A stretch of 64,000 bases of DNA from Luoshenia tenuis (GTDB taxonomy: Bacteria; Bacillota; Clostridia; Christensenellales; GCA-900066905): positions 62,001 through 126,000 of the forward strand of contig NZ_JACRSO010000005.1 in assembly GCF_014384745.1 (NCBI RefSeq). The letters run 5' to 3'. Under the pieces are notes generated by a model, which saw only the letters and a program-made list of their open reading frames with translations, made no database searches and was not told where the DNA came from. Below, one piece after another: positions 16,081 to 23,753 of the stretch. The position numbers and the translations under genes were made by a program. Numbering within the stretch: position 1 is the stretch's first letter; each line of letters starts with the position of its first letter.

Positions 16081-17463
16081 TTATACCGTCAGTATGCCTT
16101 CGCAGCAACGGAAATCGGTATCGATGTTGTGGGCGATCACCCGCGCCCTGAGGTAACGGGTGGGGCAGATGCTCTGCCCGTTGTCGCTGGGCAGGGCCAG
16201 GTCCTCGGGCAGGACGAATTTGATGCACTTGACCTGCACATCCCGGCAGGTCGGCTGGTCGTGGGCGGGCAGGGTTATGGCCTTCATGCCGCGCTGGTAC
16301 TCCAGGCCGTGCTCATCCACCTCGGTGAGGATCACGCCCAGCGCTACCCGCTTGCCGGGGCACACGTTTTTCACGGTCACGTCCATCTGCACGATCCGCC
16401 CCAGGGATTCGAGATAGCTGTCCCCCAGGTCCACCATAATGGAATCCGAGCAGCCCACCGTTTCAAAATCGATGGGAACGGGGCAGTCCTCGGGGTTGAC
16501 CACCACGCCGCAGTCCACCGTGACGCTGGGATCGGGGAAGATCACGATATTGCCCTCGTCGTCGGAGTACTGGATGGAGGCGTTCACCTTTTTAACGCCA
16601 GAGCTCTGGCCGGTGTGCTGGATAAAGAACTCCAGCGAGGCGCCCTCGCTGGCGGTTACGCCCAGCTCGGCAATGCGCCATTTCAGCGTGTGCGCATTGA
16701 GCATCATCGCCGTCCCCTTGGTGGGAGAGGAAAGGCTGGTGATGATAAAATCGTCGTTTAGTATCTCGTCGATCACGATATTGGTGGCGCCGGGCTTGGT
16801 GATGTTGGCCGCAAGCGCGGCAAACAGCTCTTCCAGCTTGGCGTCGTCCGGGGTGACCGCCACGTGGGAGGCGTCCGGGTCGGTCGCCCACTCGTTTAAG
16901 GTGTTTACGTCCACCCCATCCGAGCCCACCAGGCCAATGCAGTAAATGATGATGCCTGCCGCACGGGCCGCCGCGGCCACGGGTGCGGGCGGCGCGCCGG
17001 TGGTGGTGTTGCCGTCCGTAAACATCACGATGACCTTCTGGTTGGCGCTGGCCGGGTCAAACAAGGCGATGGCCTTGGAAAAGGCATCCGCGTGGTTGGT
17101 ATTGCCCCCCGCGCTCAGCGCGTCCACGGACGCCTTGAGCGTGGCTACGGAGGTGATCAGCTGCGTATCCGCGGTGGCGGTGCTGGCAAAGCTGACGATG
17201 CCGATATGGCTGCCCGAGCCAATCACGCCGTCCTTTACGCCGTCGGTCGCCTCCTCGATGATATCGATAAAGGTCTTGGCGCCAGCCTTCATGTTGGCCA
17301 GCGGCGTGCCGGTCATGGAGCCGGAGCGGTCCAGCACCAGAGCGATGTCGGTGGGGTTGGTGGTAATATCCGGCGCGGCCGTTAAGGCCAGGGTCACTTT
17401 CAGCGTGCCGTCGCAGCCGATCCGGTCGATACTGACGACTTTGTTGGAATTGGTTACACCCAT
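16081..17463 (-). CDS. VWA-domain protein with cysteine-rich C-terminus
   Basis: 460 residues from ATG 17463 (AAAGGAGAATTG upstream); a longer frame to 17502 runs through a GC-rich hairpin. The von Willebrand A domain covers about residues 40-230, with a complete metal-dependent adhesion site (DRSGSMTG and the later TDGNTT). A beta-rich domain follows. The last 140 residues hold many Cys residues, including NPEDCPVP, SICPTR and a final CC pair. No signal peptide or membrane segment is visible, so the protein is cytoplasmic, released on lysis, or a spore component; the last is only a suggestion. A GGCCGGGC/GCCCGGCC hairpin (17482-17500) directly precedes the ribosome site in the leader. Monocistronic. 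Confidence 0.75.
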   Translation of the reverse strand: MGVTNSNKVVSIDRIGCDGTLKVTLALTAAPDITTNPTDIALVLDRSGSMTGTPLANMKAGAKTFIDIIEEATDGVKDGVIGSGSHIGIVSFASTATADTQLITSVATLKASVDALSAGGNTNHADAFSKAIALFDPASANQKVIVMFTDGNTTTGAPPAPVAAAARAAGIIIYCIGLVGSDGVDVNTLNEWATDPDASHVAVTPDDAKLEELFAALAANITKPGATNIVIDEILNDDFIITSLSSPTKGTAMMLNAHTLKWRIAELGVTASEGASLEFFIQHTGQSSGVKKVNASIQYSDDEGNIVIFPDPSVTVDCGVVVNPEDCPVPIDFETVGCSDSIMVDLGDSYLESLGRIVQMDVTVKNVCPGKRVALGVILTEVDEHGLEYQRGMKAITLPAHDQPTCRDVQVKCIKFVLPEDLALPSDNGQSICPTRYLRARVIAHNIDTDFRCCEGILTV

Positions 17464-17677
17464 GATCAATTCTCCTTTCTCGGCCGGGCGCTGCCCGGCC
17501 ATACTTTAAGATATGTGCAGCGGATATCCGTTGCTACCGAAAAAGGAGATATATGGGAAATATATTTTTTGCCGGCTGGAATATATCTGTAGGGGGGAGA
17601 ATGAGGGATGCAAAATGGCCGGGGAAGCCAGAAAGAGCGGCATCCCCGACCTTGCAGATGCGGTGAAATTTTAGGCT

Positions 17678-18301
17678 TTACCGGGCGATCAGAGCCTGCA
17701 GGTCATGGATGAACTGGCAGGCGTGGTAGCCATCGCATACGGCGTGGTGCACCTGCAGGGCGAGGGGGATAAGGTATTTCCCATCCGCCTCCACATACCG
17801 GCCCAGCGTAAAGATGGGCAGCAGGTAGGTGTATCCCTTTTCAAGGTTTAAGTTGAACCCCTCAAAGGTGGCCCAGGGGATCATGGATACGTTAAAGTGG
17901 TTCTCGGGCAGGCCGGGCTTGGCCAAAAAGCCCGGCTTATCGCCATAGGCCGCCAAATCGGCCTCGTAGGCGGCGCAAAAGGCGTCGTAATCCTGGCAAA
18001 ACGCGGTCCAGATGGTGGAAAAGGTATGGGTATCCTTATGGAATACGGTGTAGCAGGGCAGCATCTGGCTGTACAGGCCCAACTGCCCTTGGGCGTTGAT
18101 CGCGTAACGGAAGGCTTCGTGGCGGTTGACGGCGGCAGTGATGGCGTAAAGCATGGTTGGGTAAAGCTTTTGTCCCCTTTGCAGGATGGGCGTAATATCC
18201 AGCTTTACGCACATGCTATAGGTACAGGGCTGGGCGGAGAAATAGTGCTCAAAATACTCTTCCCGCGCCCAGGTCTCCCGGTTGACCGGGGTAAAAACCA
18301 T
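17678..18301 (-). CDS. cat: Chloramphenicol acetyltransferase, CatA type
   Basis: 207 residues, ATG 18301 after AAAGGAGAGG, close to the usual 210-220. Family hallmarks are all there: NRETWAREEYFEHY near the N-terminus, FNVSMIPWATF in the middle, and the active-site HHAVCDGYH near residue 190 (the second His is the catalytic base). The enzyme would acetylate chloramphenicol with acetyl-CoA as a trimer in the cytoplasm. It most resembles Gram-positive plasmid-type CATs. No mobile element borders it, and base composition matches the neighbours, so it looks long resident. It is followed by 214 bp without a gene before the VWA start. Whether it confers resistance is not shown by sequence. Confidence 0.9.
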   Translation of the reverse strand: MVFTPVNRETWAREEYFEHYFSAQPCTYSMCVKLDITPILQRGQKLYPTMLYAITAAVNRHEAFRYAINAQGQLGLYSQMLPCYTVFHKDTHTFSTIWTAFCQDYDAFCAAYEADLAAYGDKPGFLAKPGLPENHFNVSMIPWATFEGFNLNLEKGYTYLLPIFTLGRYVEADGKYLIPLALQVHHAVCDGYHACQFIHDLQALIAR

Positions 18302-18345
18302 GGTATCCTCTCCTTTAAAGCAGTCTAAAGCGGAGGGCCTGTGCG

Positions 18346-18831
18346 CTACATCTCCCTGCGCCCGTCAGGGTTGGCGTAGCACATCTCCTCATGGTAGTCC
18401 GCCTGGGTGATCTTCTCAGTAGGCAGGTGCAGGTATTTAATGTGCGCCTCGGCCAGCACCTGGCCCTCCAGGTCCAGGATCTGAGCCTGGCTTTCGATAA
18501 AGCGCGCAGTGGCCCGCAGCACCTGGCCCCGGCCGCGCAGTTCCACGCCATAGGGGACGGGCTTGCGGTATTTGGTCGTCAGGCTGAGGGTGACGGCCAG
18601 CGCCTCGGGGTGTTCCACCCAAAAGGCGCGGCAGCCCAGCTCGTCCAGCATGGCGGTGATCAGCCCCCCGTGCACCCGGCCGGGGTAGCTTTGGTGCTCG
18701 GCGCGGTAGCAAAAGGCGCTCATCACGCTGCCATCCTCCATCTCGTAAAAGGGCGCCTGCACGCCGTAAGGGTTGTCCAGCCCGCAGATCACGCACATGC
18801 GGCTGTTATTTTGTTTGGATAGGATCTTCAT
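18346..18831 (-). CDS. PaaI-like hotdog-fold thioesterase
   Basis: 161 residues from ATG 18831 (GAGG eight bases upstream). A hotdog domain occupies about residues 30-135, with the HGGLITAMLDELG helix that carries the catalytic Asp/Glu region in PaaI/YbgC-type acyl-CoA thioesterases. The N-terminus has a CVICGLDNPYG motif typical of the clostridial members. It likely hydrolyses a short or aromatic acyl-CoA in the cytoplasm. It is 44 bp upstream of the cat gene on the same strand, so the two may be co-transcribed. Confidence 0.85.
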   Translation of the reverse strand: MKILSKQNNSRMCVICGLDNPYGVQAPFYEMEDGSVMSAFCYRAEHQSYPGRVHGGLITAMLDELGCRAFWVEHPEALAVTLSLTTKYRKPVPYGVELRGRGQVLRATARFIESQAQILDLEGQVLAEAHIKYLHLPTEKITQADYHEEMCYANPDGRREM

Positions 18832-18976
18832 CTTCGTTGCCTCATTTATTTTCGTGATTTTTTTGCCGCGCACCCGGGCAAAAGGGGCGCCGCACCTCCA
18901 GTTTACTTCGTCAAAAGCGGCCCTGTCAACGCATGGCGGCGGGCGCAGGCGGGCATACTAGCGCCGAGGTGATACG

Positions 18977-19573
18977 ATGCCGGTAGGCTATATAATCGTT
19001 GTGGTGCTGATAATCCTTTTCGCTTTTGACGCGCTGCCGGACTGGGATGCGCGGCTGCACGTCAAAAAGATATGGCTGCTGGCCGCGCTGGCGGCCCTGG
19101 CGCTCTCCGGTTTTGCGCGGGGAGTGAACCTGGGGAACCTGCTGTGGTTCAACCCCATCGCCCTTGCACTGGTGCTGGGCTTTGGCGCGGCGCTGATCTG
19201 CAAACAGGGCGTGCGGGGCCTGCTGGGGCCGGTGTTTGCCATCATGCTGGGCACGCTTTTGCGGGTGGGCTTTGCCGAGCTTTTGGACCAGTGGTTCTAC
19301 CCCTCTTTCTGGATGCTGGGGCTGATCGAGGGCGTATTCGCCTTTGGCCTGGGGCTGACCCCCATCGGGTCGGTGAGCTGCGCGCTGATCGGCCCGCCGG
19401 TCAGCCAGATCGTCTATGGCATATTTGCGGGTGCGGGCGGGGTATCGGTAGCCATTGGGGACGCCTTCAGCGCACAAATGGTGGCCGTGGCCACTGCCGG
19501 TGCGCTCAGCCTGGTGCTGCAGTGGGCGCAGTACCGCCGCCGCGCCAGGCGCCTGCAGGTGCCGCTGCGCTAA
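18977..19573 (+). CDS. Multi-pass membrane protein of unknown function
   Basis: 198 residues, ATG 18977 after GAGGTGAT. Six to seven hydrophobic helices occupy almost the whole length, ending in an Arg-rich tail (RRRARRLQ). I do not recognise the family; the size and topology recall small sporulation membrane proteins such as YphA, but no motif supports that. A CATACTA sequence at 18952 looks like the -10 of a sporulation sigma factor, without a matching -35. It is divergent from the thioesterase gene. Confidence 0.6.
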   Translation: MPVGYIIVVVLIILFAFDALPDWDARLHVKKIWLLAALAALALSGFARGVNLGNLLWFNPIALALVLGFGAALICKQGVRGLLGPVFAIMLGTLLRVGFAELLDQWFYPSFWMLGLIEGVFAFGLGLTPIGSVSCALIGPPVSQIVYGIFAGAGGVSVAIGDAFSAQMVAVATAGALSLVLQWAQYRRRARRLQVPLR

Positions 19574-19583
19574 AAAAAATCCA

Positions 19584-19668
19584 TTCATGCGTTTATGCCC
19601 AGAGATTTTTCCTGCCTCCCTTGATGAAGGGAGGCAGCGCTTTGACTGGGCATTACGTTCTAAACGGA
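19584..19668. repeat. Imperfect palindromic element
   Basis: Nested inverted repeats around 19624: CTGCCTCCCTT/AAGGGAGGCAG (19612-19637), ATGCCCAG/CTGGGCAT (19595-19602 and 19646-19653), and an outer CATGCGTTTA matched 9 of 10 by TAAACGGATG. The inner hairpin could also end the upstream transcript. Confidence 0.6.
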
Positions 19669-19702
19669 TGCGCTTCAGTGTAAAGCCCAATGGCCGTCCT
19701 GA

Positions 19703-19760
19703 GACTCCTCGCTGGCGTTCGGCATGACAGGATTGGAAGTGATAACCTGCGTGGGAAAGT
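19703..19760 (-). repeat. Second full copy of the 58-bp dispersed repeat
   Basis: On the minus strand this matches 7643-7701: ACTTTCCCACGCAGG, TTATCA, CTGTCAT-CCGA and AGCGAGGA-TCT, with the differences concentrated between the blocks. Confidence 0.6.
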
Positions 19761-19847
19761 GGGGATTCTCATTTAAGTATATGAAATAAGAACGAAGCAA
19801 AAAAGGGAGGATTTTCAGCCGATCCGCTGCTTGCTTTCCCTTTCGCT

Positions 19848-19910
19848 CACCTCCCTCTGACGAGGGAGGTGGCGCGGCTCTGCCCGCGCCGGAGGGAGAG
19901 AAACCTTCCG
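19848..19910. repeat. CACCTCCCTC hairpin repeat
   Basis: A perfect 10-bp hairpin CACCTCCCTC/GAGGGAGGTG (19848-19871), followed by a GCGCGG/CCGCGC hairpin and GGAGGGAGAGAAA. It resembles, from memory, dispersed intergenic repeats of gut clostridia. The region 19574-19954 contains only such repeats and no gene. Confidence 0.55.
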
Positions 19911-19954
19911 GCGCAAACCCATCCTTTTCCATGGGCGTCTACCCCCTTGCGCCT

Positions 19955-19993
19955 TTGCAAAGCGGCCCGCGCTCTGCTATACTTGTAGCAGAG
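19955..19993 (+). promoter_or_regulatory. Promoter and candidate operator of the TIM-barrel gene
   Basis: TTGCAA, 17 bp, TATACT. CTCTGCTA (19972-19979) and TAGCAGAG (19986-19993) form a perfect 8-bp inverted repeat with a six-base centre covering the -10 box. Confidence 0.7.
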
Positions 19994-20011
19994 ATAAAGG
20001 GGGGCATTTTC

Positions 20012-20818
20012 ATGCAGGTCGGGTTATCCACCGCCAGCTTTTACCCGCTGATCTATAACGAGCAGGCCGTAGAGGAGATCGGCCGCCTGGGGATCAGGGA
20101 TTGCGAGATATTTTTATCCACTTACAGCGAATATACAAAAGAATTTGGAGAGGAACTGTACCGCCGGGTGCGCCATTGGGGGCTGCGGGTGCATAATGTG
20201 CACACGCTCTCCACCCAGTTTGAGCCGCAGCTGTTTGCCCGCGTGCCCCGCCAGCGGGCGGACGCGCTGGGGTTCTTCCGCCGCGTGCTGGCCATTGGCC
20301 AGCGGCTGGGCGCGGAAAATTACGTGTTCCACGGCCCGGCCAACCTTAAGCGCACGCCGGTGATCCACTATAACTATCCCTTTTTGGGGGAGCGCATTGG
20401 CGAGCTTTGCCAGGTAGCTGCCGAATACGGCATGGCCGTAGCCTGGGAGAACGTGCACTGGTGCCAGTTCTGCCGGCCGGAGTTTGCCGCGCACATTCTG
20501 GAGGTGTGCGACCACCCCGGCCTCAAGTTTACGCTGGATATCAAACAGGCCATGCAGGCGGGGTGCGACCCGCTTAAGTTTATCCCAGCCATGGGTAAAA
20601 GGCTGAACAACGTGCACCTGTGCGATTTTGAGAGCGACGGCACGCTGCGCCTGCCCGGGGAGGGCGGGTTTGATTTTGGCCGCCTCAAGGCCGCGCTGGA
20701 CGGGGCGGGCTACAAGGGCCCGCTGCTGGTGGAGGTGTACGCCAGCAATTATCAGGATTATGCCCAGCTGGGCCGCAGCGTGCAGCGCATGCGGGAGATC
20801 TTCTGCCCCGGGGATTAA
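20012..20818 (+). CDS. AP endonuclease 2-type TIM-barrel protein (sugar phosphate isomerase/epimerase family)
   Basis: 268 residues; ATG 20012 follows AAAGGGGGG. Single xylose-isomerase-like TIM barrel. Candidate metal ligands: Glu in AWENVHW, Asp in FTLDIKQ, His in NNVHLCD and Glu in LLVEVYA. Such proteins isomerise or epimerise sugars or act on cyclitols in the cytoplasm; a DNA-repair role (endonuclease IV) is unlikely because the nine-ligand set of Nfo is not matched. The gene has its own promoter with a palindrome over the -10, suggesting repressor control. Its stop overlaps the stop of the convergent gene by sharing TTAA. Confidence 0.75.
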   Translation: MQVGLSTASFYPLIYNEQAVEEIGRLGIRDCEIFLSTYSEYTKEFGEELYRRVRHWGLRVHNVHTLSTQFEPQLFARVPRQRADALGFFRRVLAIGQRLGAENYVFHGPANLKRTPVIHYNYPFLGERIGELCQVAAEYGMAVAWENVHWCQFCRPEFAAHILEVCDHPGLKFTLDIKQAMQAGCDPLKFIPAMGKRLNNVHLCDFESDGTLRLPGEGGFDFGRLKAALDGAGYKGPLLVEVYASNYQDYAQLGRSVQRMREIFCPGD

Positions 20819-21327
20819 CGGGGGCGGAACCGGTCCAAAAGCTCCTGCACCCATTCGGCCTTAGGGCCTTCCACCAGCGCAAAGGGCTGGCTGTAAAGCT
20901 GGTCGCGCTCAAACATCATCACCACCGGGTCTGTGCGGGCCTGGCCGGGCTCTACCTGCAGGTGGAAAAGGGCGTAGTCCTCATACCCCTCGCAGTAGGC
21001 CAGCACGCTGATTTCGCCCCACTCCTGGGGGTGCAGCTGGTCGTAACGGGTATCCCGGAGGATGGGGACGGGTATGTCGGGGGTGTAGCCCTGCTCGTCG
21101 GTATGGTAGTGCTCCCCGGTCTCGGCGATCACCACCTCGGCGCCCGGCAGGTCGGCGCCGGTGTGCCCGTCCTGCACGCGGATGCGCAGCGTGGCCTGCG
21201 TCTGGGCCTCGGGGGCGTTTAAGCCGCCCAGCGGCGAAAGCCAGGCAACCCCAAGGCACAGGAGGATCACCGCTGCACACAGCGCGGCCGAACCGACGAT
21301 CAGGATCTTACGATTTGGCAGATGCAT
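20815..21327 (-). CDS. Membrane-anchored protein with a carboxypeptidase-regulatory-like domain
   Basis: 170 residues, ATG 21327 after AAGGGG. An N-terminal transmembrane segment (ILIVGSAALCAAVILLCLG) is followed by an extracytoplasmic beta-sandwich of about 90 residues. That part contains VQDGHTGADLPGAEVVI and TDEQGYT, the pattern of carboxypeptidase-regulatory-like or PEGA-type domains. It is probably a single-pass surface or sporulation-membrane protein; function unknown. It is convergent with the TIM-barrel gene, with the two stop codons sharing bases. Confidence 0.65.
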   Translation of the reverse strand: MHLPNRKILIVGSAALCAAVILLCLGVAWLSPLGGLNAPEAQTQATLRIRVQDGHTGADLPGAEVVIAETGEHYHTDEQGYTPDIPVPILRDTRYDQLHPQEWGEISVLAYCEGYEDYALFHLQVEPGQARTDPVVMMFERDQLYSQPFALVEGPKAEWVQELLDRFRPR

Positions 21328-21453
21328 ATCTATACCCCTTCCGTATCACAGTCTTTTCTACTATATGCGCGGCCTATAGCGCCATAGCCTTAAGAAGATA
21401 GTAAAATTATGTAGTAAAATCGTAAAATTATATTGCGAAATGGATTTTGCACT

Positions 21454-21481
21454 TTGAAACCTGCGCTTTTTCGTCTATAAT
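21454..21481 (+). promoter_or_regulatory. pgi promoter
   Basis: TTGAAA, 16 bp, TATAAT, about 55 bp before the start. Confidence 0.75.
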
Positions 21482-21534
21482 ATTCATTTGAAAAAGAATT
21501 GTAAAATTGATATTTCTAAGTAGAGAGAGGATGT

Positions 21535-22977
21535 ATGTTCATGCGCTACGAGGATGCAAATTGGCAAAAGGCGATGCGGCTGAAGGTGGACTACAACAAC
21601 ATGCTGGCCGGCTACTCCAAGGCCGCGGCGGCCATTACCCCTCAGGAGATCGCGGCGTTAAAGGATAAGGCGGCCGAGGCTTTCCAGTTCATCGCCCAGA
21701 ACCGGGGCAAGGGCACCATGGAGTGGAGCGAGCTGCCCTACAACCAGGATGCGGTGGTGGCGGATATCCTGCAGGAGGCAAAGGCCATCCGCGAAAAGTG
21801 CGATACCTTTGTGGTGCTGGGCATCGGCGGTTCGGCGCTGGGCCCCATCGCCGTGCAGCAAGCCCTTAACCATTTAAATTATAACGAGCTGCCCGCCGAA
21901 AAGCGGGGCGGCCCGCGCGTGTACGTGCTGGATAATATCGACCCGGAGCGCATCAGCGGCATTTTGGATATTATCGACCCCAAAAAGACGGTGTTCAACG
22001 TCATCACCAAGTCCGGCTCCACCTCGGAGACCATGAGCCAGTATCTGATCTTCCGCGAGATCTTAAAGGGCGCGCTGGGGGAGGATTATGCCGGCCATAT
22101 CGTGGCCACCACGGATGCTGAAAACGGCTATCTGGTCAAGATCGCCGCGCAGGAGGGCTTTAAGGCCTTTGTCATCCCCGCGGGGGTGGGCGGCCGCTTT
22201 AGCGAGATGTGCCCGGTGGGCCTGCTGGCCGCGGCGGTAGCGGGTATCGATATCCGCGAGATGCTCGCCGGCGCGGCGGCGATGGATAAGATCGCCAGCA
22301 ATACCGACATTATGCAAAACCCCGCCTGCCTGGGCGGCCTGCTGCAATACATCGCCATGCAAAAGGGCATGAACATTACCGTGATGATGCCCTATGCCGA
22401 CAGCCTGCGCTACATGGCGGACTGGTACGCCCAGCTGTGGGCCGAGTCCCTGGGCAAGCAGTATGCCCTGGATGGGAAGACCGAGGTGTTCACCGGGCAG
22501 ACGCCGGTCAAGGCACTGGGCGTGACCGATCAGCACTCTCAGGTGCAGCTGTATACCGAGGGGCCCTTTGACAAGGTGGTCACCTTCCTGGCGGTGGAGA
22601 AGTTCCGCTGCGATGTGACGATCCCCCACGGCCATGAGGATATCCCGGCCGTCGGTTTCCTGGGCGGCCACACCATGGCCGAGTTGCTGGAGGCCGAGAT
22701 GAACGCCACCGAGTACGCCCTTTATAAGGCCAAGCGCCTCAGCTGCAAGGTCACCCTGCCCGAGGTCAACGCCTTTACCATCGGCGAGCTGCTGTATTTC
22801 TTTGAGATGCAGGTCTCCTTCGTGGGCGCGCTGCTGGGTATCGATACCTTTAACCAGCCCGGCGTTGAGGAGGGCAAGGTTGCCACCTATGCGCTTTTGG
22901 GCCGCCCGGGCTTTGAAGAGAAAAAGGCGGAGCTGGATGCCCGCCCGGCCAAGGACCCGGCCTTTATCCTGGAATAG
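21535..22977 (+). CDS. pgi: Glucose-6-phosphate isomerase
   Basis: 480 residues; ATG 21535 or ATG 21541 follow GAGAGAGG. Two SIS-type halves with the family signatures: GIGGSALGP (phosphate/sugar site, near residue 94), TKSGSTSETM (near 163), the PAGVGGRFSEM segment and the C-terminal active-site Lys region. It interconverts glucose-6-phosphate and fructose-6-phosphate in glycolysis. At about 480 residues it belongs to the shorter bacterial type. Monocistronic, with its own promoter and a strong terminator. Confidence 0.95.
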   Translation: MFMRYEDANWQKAMRLKVDYNNMLAGYSKAAAAITPQEIAALKDKAAEAFQFIAQNRGKGTMEWSELPYNQDAVVADILQEAKAIREKCDTFVVLGIGGSALGPIAVQQALNHLNYNELPAEKRGGPRVYVLDNIDPERISGILDIIDPKKTVFNVITKSGSTSETMSQYLIFREILKGALGEDYAGHIVATTDAENGYLVKIAAQEGFKAFVIPAGVGGRFSEMCPVGLLAAAVAGIDIREMLAGAAAMDKIASNTDIMQNPACLGGLLQYIAMQKGMNITVMMPYADSLRYMADWYAQLWAESLGKQYALDGKTEVFTGQTPVKALGVTDQHSQVQLYTEGPFDKVVTFLAVEKFRCDVTIPHGHEDIPAVGFLGGHTMAELLEAEMNATEYALYKAKRLSCKVTLPEVNAFTIGELLYFFEMQVSFVGALLGIDTFNQPGVEEGKVATYALLGRPGFEEKKAELDARPAKDPAFILE

Positions 22978-22994
22978 GCAAAAGAGCAAAGCAA

Positions 22995-23030
22995 AAGCGG
23001 CATGGCTTAAAGCCATGCCGCTTTTTTTAT
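22995..23030. terminator. Bidirectional terminator between pgi and the phase-variable gene
   Basis: AAGCGGCATGGCT pairs perfectly with AGCCATGCCGCTT over three bases. TTTTTTT follows on the plus strand, and TTTTGCTTTGC on the minus strand. Confidence 0.9.
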
Positions 23031-23072
23031 TCCGCGGCGCTTATATTTCCGCTGTGCCGCCGGCGCCGGCCC

Positions 23073-23360
23073 CTAGAGGGCGCGATGGCGCGCGCCCTCT
23101 CCGGCCCCGGCGGCGGATAGCGCCCCGCCCTCAAAGCGGGCCAGGAGGTAGGCTCTGGCCTGCTGCGGGTTGGCCGCGCGTTTTTGCGTAAGGTATTGGC
23201 AGGCGTCCAGCCACTGCGGAGCGGGGAAATCCTCCAGCGCGGTATCCGCCAGCAGGGCATACAGCTTATCCTGCCGCTGAGGTTTACACCGCAGGTCCGA
23301 CAGATAATCGCACTGCATTTTATAAGATAGGTATTCCAGCAATGTAATCGGTTGGTTCAT
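23073..23360 (-). CDS. Unknown 95-aa protein downstream of an invertible promoter
   Basis: ATG 23360, with AAAGGGG about 11 bases upstream. The protein is hydrophilic and largely helical by composition (MNQPITLLEYLSYKMQCDY at the start), with no signal peptide, membrane helix or motif I recognise. It lies alone between a minus-strand promoter at 23525-23553, within the inverted repeats at 23451 and 23742, and the terminator at 22995-23030. Its expression would therefore depend on the orientation of that segment. The 158-nt leader includes the left repeat as a hairpin. It could be a regulator or a small effector; neither is supported. The frame could also be fortuitous, but position and ribosome site favour a gene. 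Confidence 0.55.
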   Translation of the reverse strand: MNQPITLLEYLSYKMQCDYLSDLRCKPQRQDKLYALLADTALEDFPAPQWLDACQYLTQKRAANPQQARAYLLARFEGGALSAAGAGEGARHRAL

Positions 23361-23450
23361 GCTCTGTCTTTGCCCCTTTCATCGCGCTTGCCGCCTCCTG
23401 CGCAGCGGTTTGTGATGCATACACGCGCGTTGGGCAATGGGCTGGTTTGC

Positions 23451-23477
23451 AAAACCACAGAATAAACATTCTGTGGT
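23451..23477. repeat. Left inverted repeat (IRL) of the invertible segment
   Basis: AAA plus a 24-bp quasi-palindrome with arms ACCACAGAAT and ATTCTGTGGT around AAAC. It is the exact reverse complement of 23716-23742. A 9-bp inverted pair, ATACACGCG (23419) and CGCGTGTAT (23479), flanks it. Confidence 0.85.
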
Positions 23478-23524
23478 ACGCGTGTATAGGGTTTTGCTGC
23501 ACAAAGTACACATTGGACGCTTTT

Positions 23525-23553
23525 AGTATAGCGCCACTGCCCGTAAAAATCAA
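23525..23553 (-). promoter_or_regulatory. Promoter inside the invertible segment
   Basis: On the minus strand: TTGATT (23553-23548), 17 bp, TATACT (23530-23525). In the orientation present it reads toward the 95-aa gene. Confidence 0.75.
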
Positions 23554-23715
23554 CCGGCGCCGCTGGAATTCGACAAGTTTCGCCGCGGGTTCCAGCGCAA
23601 ATAAGCCTGAAGTTCCACATATTTCCAGGCTGTTTTTTTCGTGCTTTTTTACTGGAAAAATCTTCCATACTGCCTCAATAATCCAGTCTTTCTAAACTGC
23701 CCCCGACCCGAAGGC

Positions 23716-23742
23716 ACCACAGAATGTTTATTCTGTGGTTTT
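23716..23742. repeat. Right inverted repeat (IRR) of the invertible segment
   Basis: Arms ACCACAGAAT and ATTCTGTGGT around GTTT, followed by TTTTTTTATTT. As RNA read rightwards this is also an intrinsic terminator, so transcripts from a flipped promoter would stop here. Confidence 0.85.
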
Positions 23743-23753
23743 TTTATTTCCCC

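Noticed and set aside
23357..23668. 103-codon minus-strand frame crossing the invertible segment and ending in ATGA overlap with the 95-aa gene
   Set aside because: It spans the left recombination repeat and the promoter, so it would be destroyed by inversion. No ribosome site; most of it lies upstream of the likely transcription start.
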